DNA of 64,000 nucleotides from Geothermobacter hydrogeniphilus. Lineage in GTDB: Bacteria > Desulfobacterota > Desulfuromonadia > Desulfuromonadales > Geothermobacteraceae. Made by a program: the position numbers and the translations under genes. The notes beneath the pieces are model-generated. The model was not told where the DNA came from, made no database searches, and worked only from the letters and a program-made list of their open reading frames with translations. Within the stretch, counting starts at the first letter, position 1, and each line of letters opens with the position of its first letter. Below, one piece after another: positions 26,467-34,594 of the stretch. The DNA lies in NCBI RefSeq assembly GCF_002898515.1, contig NZ_PPFX01000005.1:62001-126000 (forward strand), given 5' to 3'.

Positions 26467-26811
26467 ATGAAAGTCGAAGCGATCGCACCCGGGAACGTCG
26501 GCGCACCGCCCAGATTCGACCTGGCCGAACAGGTCGAACAGGACCGCCAGGTCGCGCGGGCACTCCCTGAGGCCGAAAAAAAGGATCAGAAAGTCAATCC
26601 GGAAGAATTGTTCGACAAGATCAAGCAGATCACCAGCAACGGCCAGTACAGTATCCAGTTCGAGATGAACAAGGACATCAACTCCCTGGTGATCCGCATC
26701 GTCGACCGCGAATCAGGCGAACTGGTCCGGCAGATTCCCAGCGAAGAACTGATCCGCTCGTCCAAAGCTCTGCAGGATCTGCGGGGGTTGATGGTCGACA
26801 CCGAAAGCTGA
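26467..26811 (+). CDS. flaG: FlaG family flagellar protein
   Basis: A 114-residue FlaG protein, often linked to filament length control and encoded before fliD. The N-terminal half is variable and charged. The conserved C-terminal half has LFDKIKQITSNGQYSIQFEM, IVDRESGELVRQIPSEELI and a final LRGLMVDTES. AAGGGAG precedes the ATG. No clear sigma-28 promoter lies in the 50 bases between the fliC terminator and this gene. Confidence 0.9.
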   Translation: MKVEAIAPGNVGAPPRFDLAEQVEQDRQVARALPEAEKKDQKVNPEELFDKIKQITSNGQYSIQFEMNKDINSLVIRIVDRESGELVRQIPSEELIRSSKALQDLRGLMVDTES

Positions 26812-26833
26812 AGCAGCACAGAGGGCATTCTTC

Positions 26834-28219
26834 ATGACGATCAATTTCAACGGGCTTGCAACCGGCATCGATACCACCACCCTGATCGAAGGGATCATGG
26901 CGGCTGACCGCAAACCGATCGACCGCTTAAAGTCGGACAAGGAATACCAGAGTGCCCGGCTCGATGCCTATGGCGTCCTGAGCGGTTCCCTCGACAAGCT
27001 GCTGACCGACGTCAAAGCTCTCAACTCCAGCGACAACCTGCTGGCCAAGAAAGCCTCCTTTACCGGGGAATCCCTGGTCACGGCGACAACCACCACCAAG
27101 GATGCCATCGAAGGCAGCTACCAGATCCGTTCCTACAGTTTCGCGCAGGTTGAGAAGGATGTCAGCCAGGGATACGCCGACAAAACCGCAACGTCGTTCG
27201 GAACCGGGACATTGGTCATCACCACCGGAACCACAATGCCGGTCAGCCACAACATCACCATCGACAGCAGCAACAATTCACTTGAAGGGATCGTCAAGGC
27301 GATCAACGATGCCGGCATCGGCGTCAAGGCGGCCATCATCAACGACGGCACCAGCACCCCCTACCGGCTGGTGGTTTCCGGCACCAAGGCCGGGGCCCCG
27401 GCCGACGTCGGCTTCACCATCGACGTCAGCGGTCTGACCGGCGGCAGTTATGCCAACCCGATTTTCACCGAAACCCAACAGGCAAGCCAGGCCCACATCT
27501 CGGTCGACGGGGTCGATCTTTACAGCAACAGCAACGTTTTCACCGATGCCATCCCCGGCACCACCCTGACCCTGGACAAGGCCGACAACGGCGCCACTGT
27601 CAGCACCATGACCATCATCCAGGACAAGGACGTGGTCAAAGGGAAAATTCAGAATTTCGTCAACAGTTACAATCAGATCATGACCTTCGTTTCGAGCCAG
27701 TCCGCCAAGGACGGCAAAACCGCCGGTCTGCTGGCCGGTGACTCGGGAATGAACACCATCAAGCGTCATCTGCAGAATATTCTCACCAACATGGTAGACA
27801 CCGGCGGCAATTTCAAAAGTCTGGCCGAGCTGGGACTCGAAACCCAACGTGACGGCACCCTGGTTCTCAACAACGGCACCCTGGACAACGCGCTGGCAAC
27901 CGACCTGAACGGGGTGGTCAGTCTGTTGTCGGGGAACGGAACCAAGGATGGAATTTCCGGCCAGTTCGAATCCTATCTGAAAGCGATGACCGACAGTCGC
28001 GAAGGATTTCTCGCCAGTCGCGAAAACAGCATCAATCGTATTATGGAGCGTATCGACAACCGGATTACGCAGATGCAGGCACGGCTCGACCAGCGGGAAA
28101 AAACCCTTCAGCAGCAATTCAGCGCCATGGAAGAACTGGTCAGTGGGCTCAATGCCCAGGGAGACTACCTCACCCAGCAGATGTCGATGCTGGCGAACAT
28201 ATGGAGTTCTAAAAAATGA
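26834..28219 (+). CDS. fliD: Filament cap protein FliD
   Basis: Filament cap (HAP2) that directs flagellin polymerisation. The 461-residue protein begins with the N-terminal signature NFNGLATGIDTTTLIEGIMA and has AYGVLSGSLDKL in the first coiled segment. An internal flagellin_IN-like motif follows, then a C-terminal region with LQNILTNMVDTGGNFKSLAE and the helix RIDNRITQMQARLDQREKTL. The stop overlaps the fliS start by ATGA. Confidence 0.96.
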   Translation: MTINFNGLATGIDTTTLIEGIMAADRKPIDRLKSDKEYQSARLDAYGVLSGSLDKLLTDVKALNSSDNLLAKKASFTGESLVTATTTTKDAIEGSYQIRSYSFAQVEKDVSQGYADKTATSFGTGTLVITTGTTMPVSHNITIDSSNNSLEGIVKAINDAGIGVKAAIINDGTSTPYRLVVSGTKAGAPADVGFTIDVSGLTGGSYANPIFTETQQASQAHISVDGVDLYSNSNVFTDAIPGTTLTLDKADNGATVSTMTIIQDKDVVKGKIQNFVNSYNQIMTFVSSQSAKDGKTAGLLAGDSGMNTIKRHLQNILTNMVDTGGNFKSLAELGLETQRDGTLVLNNGTLDNALATDLNGVVSLLSGNGTKDGISGQFESYLKAMTDSREGFLASRENSINRIMERIDNRITQMQARLDQREKTLQQQFSAMEELVSGLNAQGDYLTQQMSMLANIWSSKK

Positions 28220-28662
28220 ATGCCTTCTGGAATCAATACCAGCAGAACCAGGTGAACCAGGCAACCCCCGAGCAGATCCTGATCATGCTCTACGACGGCG
28301 CGCTCAGAAACACGGTGCAGGCGATCCAGGCCCTGGCCAACGCCGACCGGGTCCGCAAGGCGGAATCGATCAGCAAGGCCATCCATATCGTCACCACCCT
28401 CTCCGACACCCTGGACCACCAGATCGGCGGCGAAATCGCCGAAAATCTTGACGCGCTCTACAATTTCATCATCCGCGAGCTGACCAACGGCAACCTGAAG
28501 AACGACCCGGCCCCCCTGCGGACGGTCGAGGATCTGCTGCGGGACCTGCGCCAGACCTGGAGCGAAGCGATCGAAATCCGCAACCGTGAACTGGCGGAGA
28601 AGCGCCAGAAGGCCGCGGCCCCGGAACCGGCACGCAGGTTGACCGCCCAGGCCCAGATTTAG
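28216..28662 (+). CDS. fliS: Flagellin chaperone FliS
   Basis: Cytoplasmic chaperone that keeps flagellin unpolymerised before export. The 148-residue protein has the family signatures YQQNQVNQATPEQILIMLYD (about residues 7-26) and LDALYNFIIRELTNGN. The C terminus is slightly longer than usual and ends in an Ala/Arg-rich tail. It overlaps fliD by four bases and is followed by a FliT-like gene after eight bases. Confidence 0.96.
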   Translation: MNAFWNQYQQNQVNQATPEQILIMLYDGALRNTVQAIQALANADRVRKAESISKAIHIVTTLSDTLDHQIGGEIAENLDALYNFIIRELTNGNLKNDPAPLRTVEDLLRDLRQTWSEAIEIRNRELAEKRQKAAAPEPARRLTAQAQI

Positions 28663-28670
28663 GATCAGCA

Positions 28671-29084
28671 ATGAACACAGCTGACGAAATCGCCGCCCTG
28701 CTGACGACCTGCAACGCCCGGTACCTGAGCATGGCGCGCTTCATGGAGACACTGCTGGAAGAAATCACCGGCAACCGGCCCCTGGTGATCCGTGAGAAAC
28801 TCAAGGAACTGGAAGCTTTTCAGGCCGAAGCCGCACGCCTCGACACCCGGATGAAACAACGCGTCGAGGAGAGCGGGATCTCCGTCCTGCCTCAGGGCCT
28901 GATCGCACAACGCCGGGAACTGCTGAATCGAATCGGTGAATGCAACCGCTTGCTGGTTGATAAACTGGAAGGTAAAATGTCGGTGATGGCCGACGAACTG
29001 GAACGCAACCGCCGCGGCAGAAGTGCCCTCGGCAAATACAAATCGGCCGGCCGCAAAGGGACCACCTTCCACTATACAACCTGA
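28671..29084 (+). CDS. FliT-like small helical flagellar chaperone
   Basis: A 137-residue, almost entirely helical protein directly after fliS, the usual place for the FliD chaperone FliT. Seen: charged heptad-like stretches (YLSMARFMETLLEEITG, KLKELEAFQAEAARLDTRMK, RRELLNRIGECNRLLVDKLE) and a basic tail. No strong FliT signature is visible; FlgN-family or other export chaperones are alternatives. The role is inferred from position, size and composition. Confidence 0.6.
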   Translation: MNTADEIAALLTTCNARYLSMARFMETLLEEITGNRPLVIREKLKELEAFQAEAARLDTRMKQRVEESGISVLPQGLIAQRRELLNRIGECNRLLVDKLEGKMSVMADELERNRRGRSALGKYKSAGRKGTTFHYTT

Positions 29085-29135
29085 TCTGCAATCGGGATGG
29101 GAGCCCCTGCAAACCTCCCAGGATGGGATTGATTT

Positions 29136-29810
29136 ATGGCCCCGATTGATCTTCTCGCCGAATGTCCACTGGTCCGCATCAATGTTCCGTTGATCGGTCG
29201 ACGTGTGCTGGCGCTCGACTGCACCCCCGAAGAAACCATGCCGCCTTTTTTCGAGGTGACCTTTTCCCCCGGGCAGCTGCCGATCGACGAAATCGATCCC
29301 GGCGGCCAGTGCACCATCTCCTTCGATGTCGGCGGGTTGGTGTATGTGGTCCGTGCCAACATCGACAAAATCATCCCCCCCCGACGCCTGCGTCTGGCCA
29401 ATGTCCAGAGCTACAGCAACATGCAGAAAAGGGAGTTTTTCCGGGTCGATACCGAAGTCTCCCTGCTCTATCGGAGTGACAAGGAACCGGTTCAGAAACA
29501 GGTTTCCAACGCCCGGGTCAACCTCAGCGGCGGCGGTATCCGCTTCCCGGTCGAAGGCCGCTTCCGCATGCGCGACAAGGTCGATGTCAAACTCTGCCTG
29601 AAAGGCTTCCCCGAAGTTGATGCCGAGTGCGTCGGCCGCGTGGTCAGGATCGATGAAACCGATAACGGGAAAGTTGAAATCGCCCTGGCCTTTGTTGAAA
29701 TCGCCCCGCGGGACCGCGACCGGATTATTTCCTACTGTTTCGCCCAGCAGCGTGAACAATTGCGCAAACGGGTCAAGGTCAAGTCTGAAGAGAGCAGTGA
29801 TGACCGATAA
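29136..29810 (+). CDS. YcgR-like PilZ domain protein
   Basis: Probable c-di-GMP-responsive flagellar brake or regulator. The 224-residue protein has an N-terminal YcgR-like beta domain (residues 1-100) and a C-terminal PilZ domain. The c-di-GMP-binding residues are intact: RxxxR as KREFFRVD and the NxSxxG motif as NLSGGGIRF. A short GGGAG/CTCCC hairpin lies just before the gene. It overlaps the next PilZ-type gene by 11 bases. Confidence 0.88.
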   Translation: MAPIDLLAECPLVRINVPLIGRRVLALDCTPEETMPPFFEVTFSPGQLPIDEIDPGGQCTISFDVGGLVYVVRANIDKIIPPRRLRLANVQSYSNMQKREFFRVDTEVSLLYRSDKEPVQKQVSNARVNLSGGGIRFPVEGRFRMRDKVDVKLCLKGFPEVDAECVGRVVRIDETDNGKVEIALAFVEIAPRDRDRIISYCFAQQREQLRKRVKVKSEESSDDR

Positions 29811-30510
29811 TCTCATGGTCGGCCTGACAGAAGGGGCCTTGTTGCGCGTCACCATTCCCCTCTCGGGAGGAACACTCCTGACCCTCGACGCGGCGGTGGA
29901 ACGTATCGACCACAACCTGACGGTCTGCATCGACGGATCGGAGACCGGTGTTCCACCTGCTGTAGACACCGATAACTGGGTCATCACCAGAGACCTCGGG
30001 GAGTCCGTTCTCCTCTACCGGGGCCGCCTCGAACGCCGTCTCGCGCCACGTCGTTTTTCCCTGCGGATCGAATCAGTCGTCCAGCATGCCGCCACCCGCA
30101 GTGCCCAACGCATCGACGCCGAAATCCAGATCCGCGAGTGGACCGGCTCGGCCAGATGGTCACGACTGCGCAAAGCCCGGACCCGCCAGGTCACTCTCAG
30201 CAACCGGAGCATCCGTTTTATCGGGCCGGACCGTTTTCACCCCGGACAACAGCTTCACCTTGAAATATCCCTTCCCGGACAATCCCGGAACAGGGTCAAT
30301 GCCACCGGTGACGTCATCCGCTGCCAACCGCTGGAACTGTCCCGCTATGAAGTCATTGTTTCCTTCACCGATCTCAGCCAGGAGAACCGGGATCAACTGG
30401 AAACCTTTTTACTCACCCGCCATTTCCGCTCCATGCACAACCGCGTCAAACTGCTCGGCGAAGTTCTCAGCCCCAGCCTTGAACAGCACGAAGAGTCTTC
30501 GGAAAACTGA
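29800..30510 (+). CDS. Degenerate PilZ-type protein
   Basis: A 236-residue partner of the preceding PilZ protein. The start ATG at 29800 overlaps the upstream stop by 11 bases; the longer upstream reading frame is only a shadow. The fold appears related: an N-terminal beta-rich half, then RSAQR in the place of RxxxR. The second motif reads TLSNRSIRF where NxSxxG would be expected, so Asn/Asp is replaced by Thr and Gly by Ser. C-di-GMP binding is therefore doubtful, and it may be a non-binding partner. MITE copy 2 follows. Confidence 0.7.
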   Translation: MTDNLMVGLTEGALLRVTIPLSGGTLLTLDAAVERIDHNLTVCIDGSETGVPPAVDTDNWVITRDLGESVLLYRGRLERRLAPRRFSLRIESVVQHAATRSAQRIDAEIQIREWTGSARWSRLRKARTRQVTLSNRSIRFIGPDRFHPGQQLHLEISLPGQSRNRVNATGDVIRCQPLELSRYEVIVSFTDLSQENRDQLETFLLTRHFRSMHNRVKLLGEVLSPSLEQHEESSEN

Positions 30511-30547
30511 TTCCGACCCGGCGGCAACGGACAATATCGGACTTAAG

Positions 30548-30709
30548 CCTGAATCAGAGAGTCCCTTGTCGGCGGACAGCACAAGTCATTGATCTGTCTG
30601 AGCTTCCCAAAAATCGCCAGCGAACCTATGGGTGCGCTTCAGATTTTTGAAAATCTCATTCAGGACAAGCACTTGCACTCTCCATCCAACAGGAGCCCAC
30701 TGATTCAGG
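30548..30709 (-). mobile_element. 162-bp palindromic MITE-like element, copy 2 (reverse orientation)
   Basis: The sequence starts CCTGAATCAGAGAG and ends CCCACTGATTCAGG. The flanking 5-mers are identical: TTAAG at 30543-30547 and TTAAG at 30710-30714. Read on the minus strand it aligns without gaps to copies 1 and 3, including GCACCCATAGGTTCGC at the centre. It lies between the second PilZ gene and the FliK-like gene, ending 36 bases before the latter's start. Confidence 0.9.
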
Positions 30710-30745
30710 TTAAGTTTTCCGTGGCAGCGGTCGATGTGAAAGGTG

Positions 30746-31780
30746 ATGACTCTTATCAACCCATTGGCAGCCGCCAACACACTTGTCCCGGCCGCCGCGA
30801 CGATCAATCTGCGGGAGAGCCGTGATCAGCACCTGCGCCGAGACCAGGTGGTGCGGGCCACTGTCGCCGAGGGGGGACTGGAAAAAGCGGTGTTGCAGCT
30901 GGGGGGCAGGAAATTCCTGGTCGAAACCGAAACCCCGCTGATGACGGGACAGAAACTTTCGCTGCAGATTGTCGAAAGCCCCGAAGGTGTGGAACTGCGG
31001 CTGCTGACATTCAGCCTGTCGGACCGGGTGCGGCAGGTCCTGCATCTGGCGGGTCAATCATTCGACCTGCTGCCCCTGCTGGAAGAACTGGCCGCGCCGA
31101 ACCATCCTCTGGCCGGGACTCTCTCACCCGCGGCCAGGGATGCCCTCCAGGGAGCGTTGCTCTTTTTCAGTGGTCAGACAGAAGGAACCGAAGGACGTTT
31201 TCTGAAATCCCTGGCCAGGGTGTTGGGGCTTGACCTTGAGCAACGACTGCAACAGAACCCGACCGCGGGCCACCTGGCCAACCTCAAGGGCGCGGTCCTG
31301 GAACTGCTTGACCGGGTTCAGGGGCAGAACAACCCGACAGCGGACCGCATCCGGCATCTTCATCAACTCATCGAAGCGACACAGATTTTCCGCGCCCGGC
31401 TGAACGAGGATGGCTTCCTGCTGCTCCCCCTGCCCTTTTCATTTCTTGACTACGGTTACCTGCTGGCAGAGAGGCACCCGAGCGGCAACGGGGACAGGTC
31501 CCGGTCGGACGGCATGCTCAGTCTCTACCTGCAGCTCAGCTCCATCGGCGTCCTGAATATCAATATGCTGTTCGATCAGCGGGGATTGACCTTGAGGATC
31601 AGGACCGAATCACGGCAAAGCATGGAATTCCTGGAGGGCTACAGGGACGAACTGGAACAACGGCTGCAGCCCTGGCGCCTGTCCGGATTGAACTTCAGCA
31701 GTGACGCGACCACTCCCCAACAGCACCTCGTCAACCTGCTGAGCGGCGGTCGCAGCCCAGTCTTTGACACGAGGGTTTGA
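30746..31780 (+). CDS. Divergent FliK-like protein
   Basis: A 344-residue protein of weak similarity. The C-terminal ~95 residues (LSLYLQLSSIGVLNINMLFD, then GLTLRIRTESRQSMEFLEGY and LEQRLQPWRLSGLNF) follow the pattern of the FliK hook-length C-terminal domain. The N-terminal part is helical and Leu-rich. The next gene is a free FlhB C-terminal domain, and in Bacillus a FliK-like gene (ylqG) pairs with such a gene (ylqH), which supports the reading. The start is uncertain: ATG 30746 and GTG 30743 both sit too close to AAAGG. Confidence 0.6.
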   Translation: MTLINPLAAANTLVPAAATINLRESRDQHLRRDQVVRATVAEGGLEKAVLQLGGRKFLVETETPLMTGQKLSLQIVESPEGVELRLLTFSLSDRVRQVLHLAGQSFDLLPLLEELAAPNHPLAGTLSPAARDALQGALLFFSGQTEGTEGRFLKSLARVLGLDLEQRLQQNPTAGHLANLKGAVLELLDRVQGQNNPTADRIRHLHQLIEATQIFRARLNEDGFLLLPLPFSFLDYGYLLAERHPSGNGDRSRSDGMLSLYLQLSSIGVLNINMLFDQRGLTLRIRTESRQSMEFLEGYRDELEQRLQPWRLSGLNFSSDATTPQQHLVNLLSGGRSPVFDTRV

Positions 31781-31781
31781 G

Positions 31782-32084
31782 ATGGATACGGTATCGGCTG
31801 AAGACAGAGCAGTTGCCCTGCTTTACCGCAAGGACCATGACCGGGCCCCGAAGGTGGTGGCTGGCGGCCGCGGGGAGCTGGCCAGACGGATCGTCCAGCT
31901 GGCGGAAGAATCGGGTGTCAATATCGTCTCCGATCCCGACCTGGTCGAACTGCTGTCACGGGTTCCGACCGGCGACGAAATCCCCCTCGAACTCTACCAG
32001 GCCGTTGCGGAACTGCTGGCCTTTATCTACCAGGTCAATCAGGATCATGCCCGAAACGGGCAGGCTGAGATCGCAACCAGGTGA
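31782..32084 (+). CDS. Stand-alone FlhB C-terminal domain protein (FlhX/YlqH type)
   Basis: A 100-residue protein equal to the part of FlhB after its NPTH autocleavage site: RAVALLYRKDHDRAPKVVAG, then ESGVNIVSDPDLVELLSRV and IPLELYQAVAELLAFIYQV. The NPTH motif and the membrane domain are missing. Homologues can replace or assist the FlhB C-terminal fragment in switching export specificity. The ATG at 31782 follows GAGGG and lies just after the FliK-like stop. It is probably the last gene of the flagellar region. Confidence 0.85.
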   Translation: MDTVSAEDRAVALLYRKDHDRAPKVVAGGRGELARRIVQLAEESGVNIVSDPDLVELLSRVPTGDEIPLELYQAVAELLAFIYQVNQDHARNGQAEIATR

Positions 32085-32196
32085 AATCGCGTTTTACTAC
32101 AACTCGACAAACTGCAACAATACAAAACCCATCTTTCCGAAGATGATCAACCCACCATAACAAACATTGTTATTCCAGACCGTTAAAAGATTTTCC

Positions 32197-32226
32197 TTGC
32201 CCAAACCAATTCATTAGAAATATAAT
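32197..32226 (+). promoter_or_regulatory. Sigma-70 type promoter before the Cache genes
   Basis: TTGCCC (32197-32202), an 18-base spacer and a perfect TATAAT (32221-32226) lie in a markedly A+T-rich gap, 47 bases before the start of the first Cache protein. The preceding 110 bases of this gap show no other feature. Confidence 0.6.
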
Positions 32227-32272
32227 TACGTTTTATTGCTATCTGGTTCAGGTGACCATTTCAGGAGGAGAC

Positions 32273-32881
32273 ATGCTGCCAACTCGTTTCGCACTACGGC
32301 CGACCGTCATGGCCGCGCTCTGCCTCTGCCTTTTGCTGTCCGCCGGAACAGCCCGGACCGCCGAGTTGAGCCCGCTCGATCAGAAGGCGAAAAAACTGGC
32401 CCTGCAGTGTGCCGACAAGATAACCCGGCAGTTCGATCTGCTGCTCACCTCCGGCCGACTGACCCTGCCGCAACTGTTCGACACCTTTTACATTCCTATT
32501 CCGGGAACCGACCCACAGAAATTTCACACCCAGTACGATCGCCTCACCGACGGTGTGCTGCTGCCGATTCTCGACTCCTGCCTGGCCGCCGACAAACGTT
32601 TCATCTTCGTCGTCGCCGTCGACCGCAATGGCTACCTGCCGACCCACAATTCCAAATATTCCCAGCCAATGACCGGTGACGGCGATCATGACACCAAGTG
32701 GAACCGCACCAAACGCATTTTCAACGACCGCACCGGGCTGGCGGCGGCACGCAACAAAAAACCTTACCTGCTGCAACGCTACAGCCGCGATACCGGAGAA
32801 GTCATGTCCGATCTCTCGATACCGATCATGGTGCAGGGACGTCACTGGGGCGCGGTCCGCATCGGCTACGTGAAACAGTAA
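32273..32881 (+). CDS. Secreted single Cache-type sensor domain protein
   Basis: A 202-residue protein with a signal peptide (hydrophobic core AALCLCLLLSAG, cleavage near ARTA). A single ligand-binding domain of the type found in chemoreceptor periplasmic regions of this bacterial group follows. Seen: VVAVDRNGYLPTHNSKYSQP, the element NRTKRIFNDRTGLAAARNK and the ending HWGAVRIGYVKQ. No transmembrane anchor or signalling module follows. AGGAGGAG precedes the ATG. It is clearly paralogous to the next gene and may be a periplasmic binding partner. Confidence 0.75.
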   Translation: MLPTRFALRPTVMAALCLCLLLSAGTARTAELSPLDQKAKKLALQCADKITRQFDLLLTSGRLTLPQLFDTFYIPIPGTDPQKFHTQYDRLTDGVLLPILDSCLAADKRFIFVVAVDRNGYLPTHNSKYSQPMTGDGDHDTKWNRTKRIFNDRTGLAAARNKKPYLLQRYSRDTGEVMSDLSIPIMVQGRHWGAVRIGYVKQ

Positions 32882-32951
32882 ACGATTCCACGCCCATTAT
32901 CATTCCGTCCCGTCGACCGCGGGACGCAACTGTCATCAAGAGGAGTGTCGT

Positions 32952-33842
32952 ATGTTCAACAAGATCGCCGTCAAAGTGGCGGTACTGGTCAGTGCTGTAC
33001 TGCTGATCGTCATTGCTGCCGGTTCGTTCTACATTATCCAGCAGCAGAGTTCCAGTCTCGAAGACCAGCTTCTGGAAAGAGGCAAGATCGAATCACTTAT
33101 CGGGGCAAAACTGGTCGGCAAGGTTCTTGAAGAGGCCATCGACAACGGTGTTTTCAGCGTCAAGGACGCCTTTGACCACGATTACCAGCTGATCCCCGGT
33201 TTTACGCCACCGAAATACCACACCCGTTACGATTCCTACATGGACAAGGCGATCCTCGCCATGGAGGACGAGTTCACCAAGGATGAATCAGTGGTTTTCG
33301 CCGTCGCCGTCGATGTCAACGGCTACCTGCCGACCCACAATACCCGCTACCAGCAGCCGATCACCGGCGACCAGCAGAAGGATCTGGTCGGCAACCGCAC
33401 CAAGCGGATTTTCAACGACCCGGTCGGTATTGCCGCCGCGCAGAACAAACAGCCGGCGTTTCTGCAGGTCTACCACCGGGATACCGGTGAAACGATGTGG
33501 GATATCTCCAGCCCAATCATCGTCAAGGGCAAACATTGGGGCGGATTCCGCATCGGCTTCTCCCTGGAGAAAACCCGCATGGCCCAGGCGCGGCTGAAGG
33601 CCACCCTGCTGATGATCATGCTCGGCACCCTGGTGGTCTGCGTGGTTGCGGTTTTCCTGGTGGTCAACCAGTCCCTGAAGCCTCTACAGGTATTGACCGC
33701 CCACGCCGCGGACCTGGCCGGCGGCAAGGTCAATCAGAAAATCGAAGTCAAGGGCAAGGATGAAATTGCCAGGCTGGCCGATGTGCTGGAACGACTCCGG
33801 GTCAGCATCAAGCTGGCGATGGAAAAACTCGCCAGGCGATAA
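32952..33842 (+). CDS. Membrane Cache-HAMP protein without output domain
   Basis: A 296-residue protein with membrane helix 1 (about residues 9-29), a periplasmic Cache-type domain (VAVDVNGYLPTHNTRYQQP at 118-136, NRTKRIFNDPVGIAAAQNK), membrane helix 2 (218-238) and a HAMP domain (239-290). It then stops. A chemoreceptor or histidine kinase would continue with a methyl-accepting or kinase module, which is absent. AGAGGAG precedes the ATG. It may be a truncated receptor or an accessory subunit. The stop lies just before a strong terminator, which argues against recent truncation. Confidence 0.8.
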   Translation: MFNKIAVKVAVLVSAVLLIVIAAGSFYIIQQQSSSLEDQLLERGKIESLIGAKLVGKVLEEAIDNGVFSVKDAFDHDYQLIPGFTPPKYHTRYDSYMDKAILAMEDEFTKDESVVFAVAVDVNGYLPTHNTRYQQPITGDQQKDLVGNRTKRIFNDPVGIAAAQNKQPAFLQVYHRDTGETMWDISSPIIVKGKHWGGFRIGFSLEKTRMAQARLKATLLMIMLGTLVVCVVAVFLVVNQSLKPLQVLTAHAADLAGGKVNQKIEVKGKDEIARLADVLERLRVSIKLAMEKLARR

Positions 33843-33857
33843 CCTGGATCAGGGATC

Positions 33858-33901
33858 AAAAATAACGAGCGGCTGTCTTTCGACAGCCGCTCGTTATTTT
33901 T
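33858..33901. terminator. Strong bidirectional terminator
   Basis: A perfect 20-base-pair stem (33858-33877 with 33882-33901) has a TTTC loop, A-rich on the left and T-rich on the right, so it can work in both directions. It sits between the end of the plus-strand Cache-HAMP gene and the end of the minus-strand macrodomain gene. Confidence 0.93.
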
Positions 33902-33916
33902 ATCTCATTCTCCTGT

Positions 33917-34429
33917 TTACTGTTCTGCGGCCAGAGTTTTTTGGTACACATCCAGATCCGCGCCGGAAAAGCAGCAGAAGACAATTCTTGAAATCATTTC
34001 CGCCCTTTCGAGAAAGCCGCGCGCTTCACCGATCGCAATCGGGCAGGCCCGCGCAACGGGGAAACCGTAGACCCCGGTACTGATACCCGGAAAGGCAATG
34101 CTCGTAAGGCCATGCCGTTCGGCCAGTTCCAGGCTGTTGCGGTAGCAGGCCGCCAGCAGCTGTTCCTCCTGGCGGTCTCCGCCACGCCAGACCGGGCCGA
34201 CCGTATGGATGACGTACCGCGCCGGGAGCCGAAATCCCGGGGTAATCTTCGCTTCGCCGGTCCGGCAACCGTTCAGCTTGCGGCAGGCCGCGAGCAGTTC
34301 CGGCCCGGCGGCGCGGTGGATCGCACCATCGACCCCGCCGCCGCCGAGGAGAGATCGATTGGCCGCGTTGACAATCGCATCGACCTCCAGCGAGGTGATA
34401 TCTCCCTGAACGATCTCAATAGCCGCCAT
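33917..34429 (-). CDS. Macrodomain ADP-ribose hydrolase/binding protein
   Basis: A 170-residue MacroD-type protein that binds or hydrolyses ADP-ribose derivatives such as O-acetyl-ADP-ribose. Seen: [20 protein letters not shown] at the N terminus, [19 protein letters not shown], and the later [14 protein letters not shown] loop. I chose the ATG at 34429 with GGAGG upstream; an earlier in-frame ATG at 34534 has no such site. It stands alone, convergent with the Cache genes. Confidence 0.92.
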   Translation of the reverse strand: MAAIEIVQGDITSLEVDAIVNAANRSLLGGGGVDGAIHRAAGPELLAACRKLNGCRTGEAKITPGFRLPARYVIHTVGPVWRGGDRQEEQLLAACYRNSLELAERHGLTSIAFPGISTGVYGFPVARACPIAIGEARGFLERAEMISRIVFCCFSGADLDVYQKTLAAEQ

Positions 34430-34449
34430 CTCAACCTCCTTCTCCCTGG

Positions 34450-34548
34450 CAGGCTGATGAAAATCTGTTGCGCTCCAATGTACCGTCCGGCACGCCTTGT
34501 TCCGTGGGGGTTCGGGCGCCTTGCATCGGGACATTTCTGCTCAGCCCG
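34450..34548 (-). repeat. Degenerate copy of the CAGGCTG palindromic repeat
   Basis: It begins CAGGCTGATGAAAA and ends GCTCAGCCCG. Between these lie GTACCGTCCGGCACGCCTTG and GCGCCTTGCATCGGGACATT, which follow the reverse complement of the repeat at 56961-57084 with point changes and roughly 25-30 bases missing from the left arm. It lies in the gap between the macrodomain and Imm27-like genes. Confidence 0.7.
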
Positions 34549-34594
34549 GGGAACACGACTTTTTCATCACCTTGTGAGTGACCCCGGCAACGGC

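Noticed and set aside
29085-29135. Possible riboswitch or c-di-GMP aptamer before the YcgR-like gene
   Set aside because: Only a short GGGAG/CTCCC hairpin and repeated GGGATGGGA-type words are present; the gap of 51 bases is too small for a known c-di-GMP aptamer.
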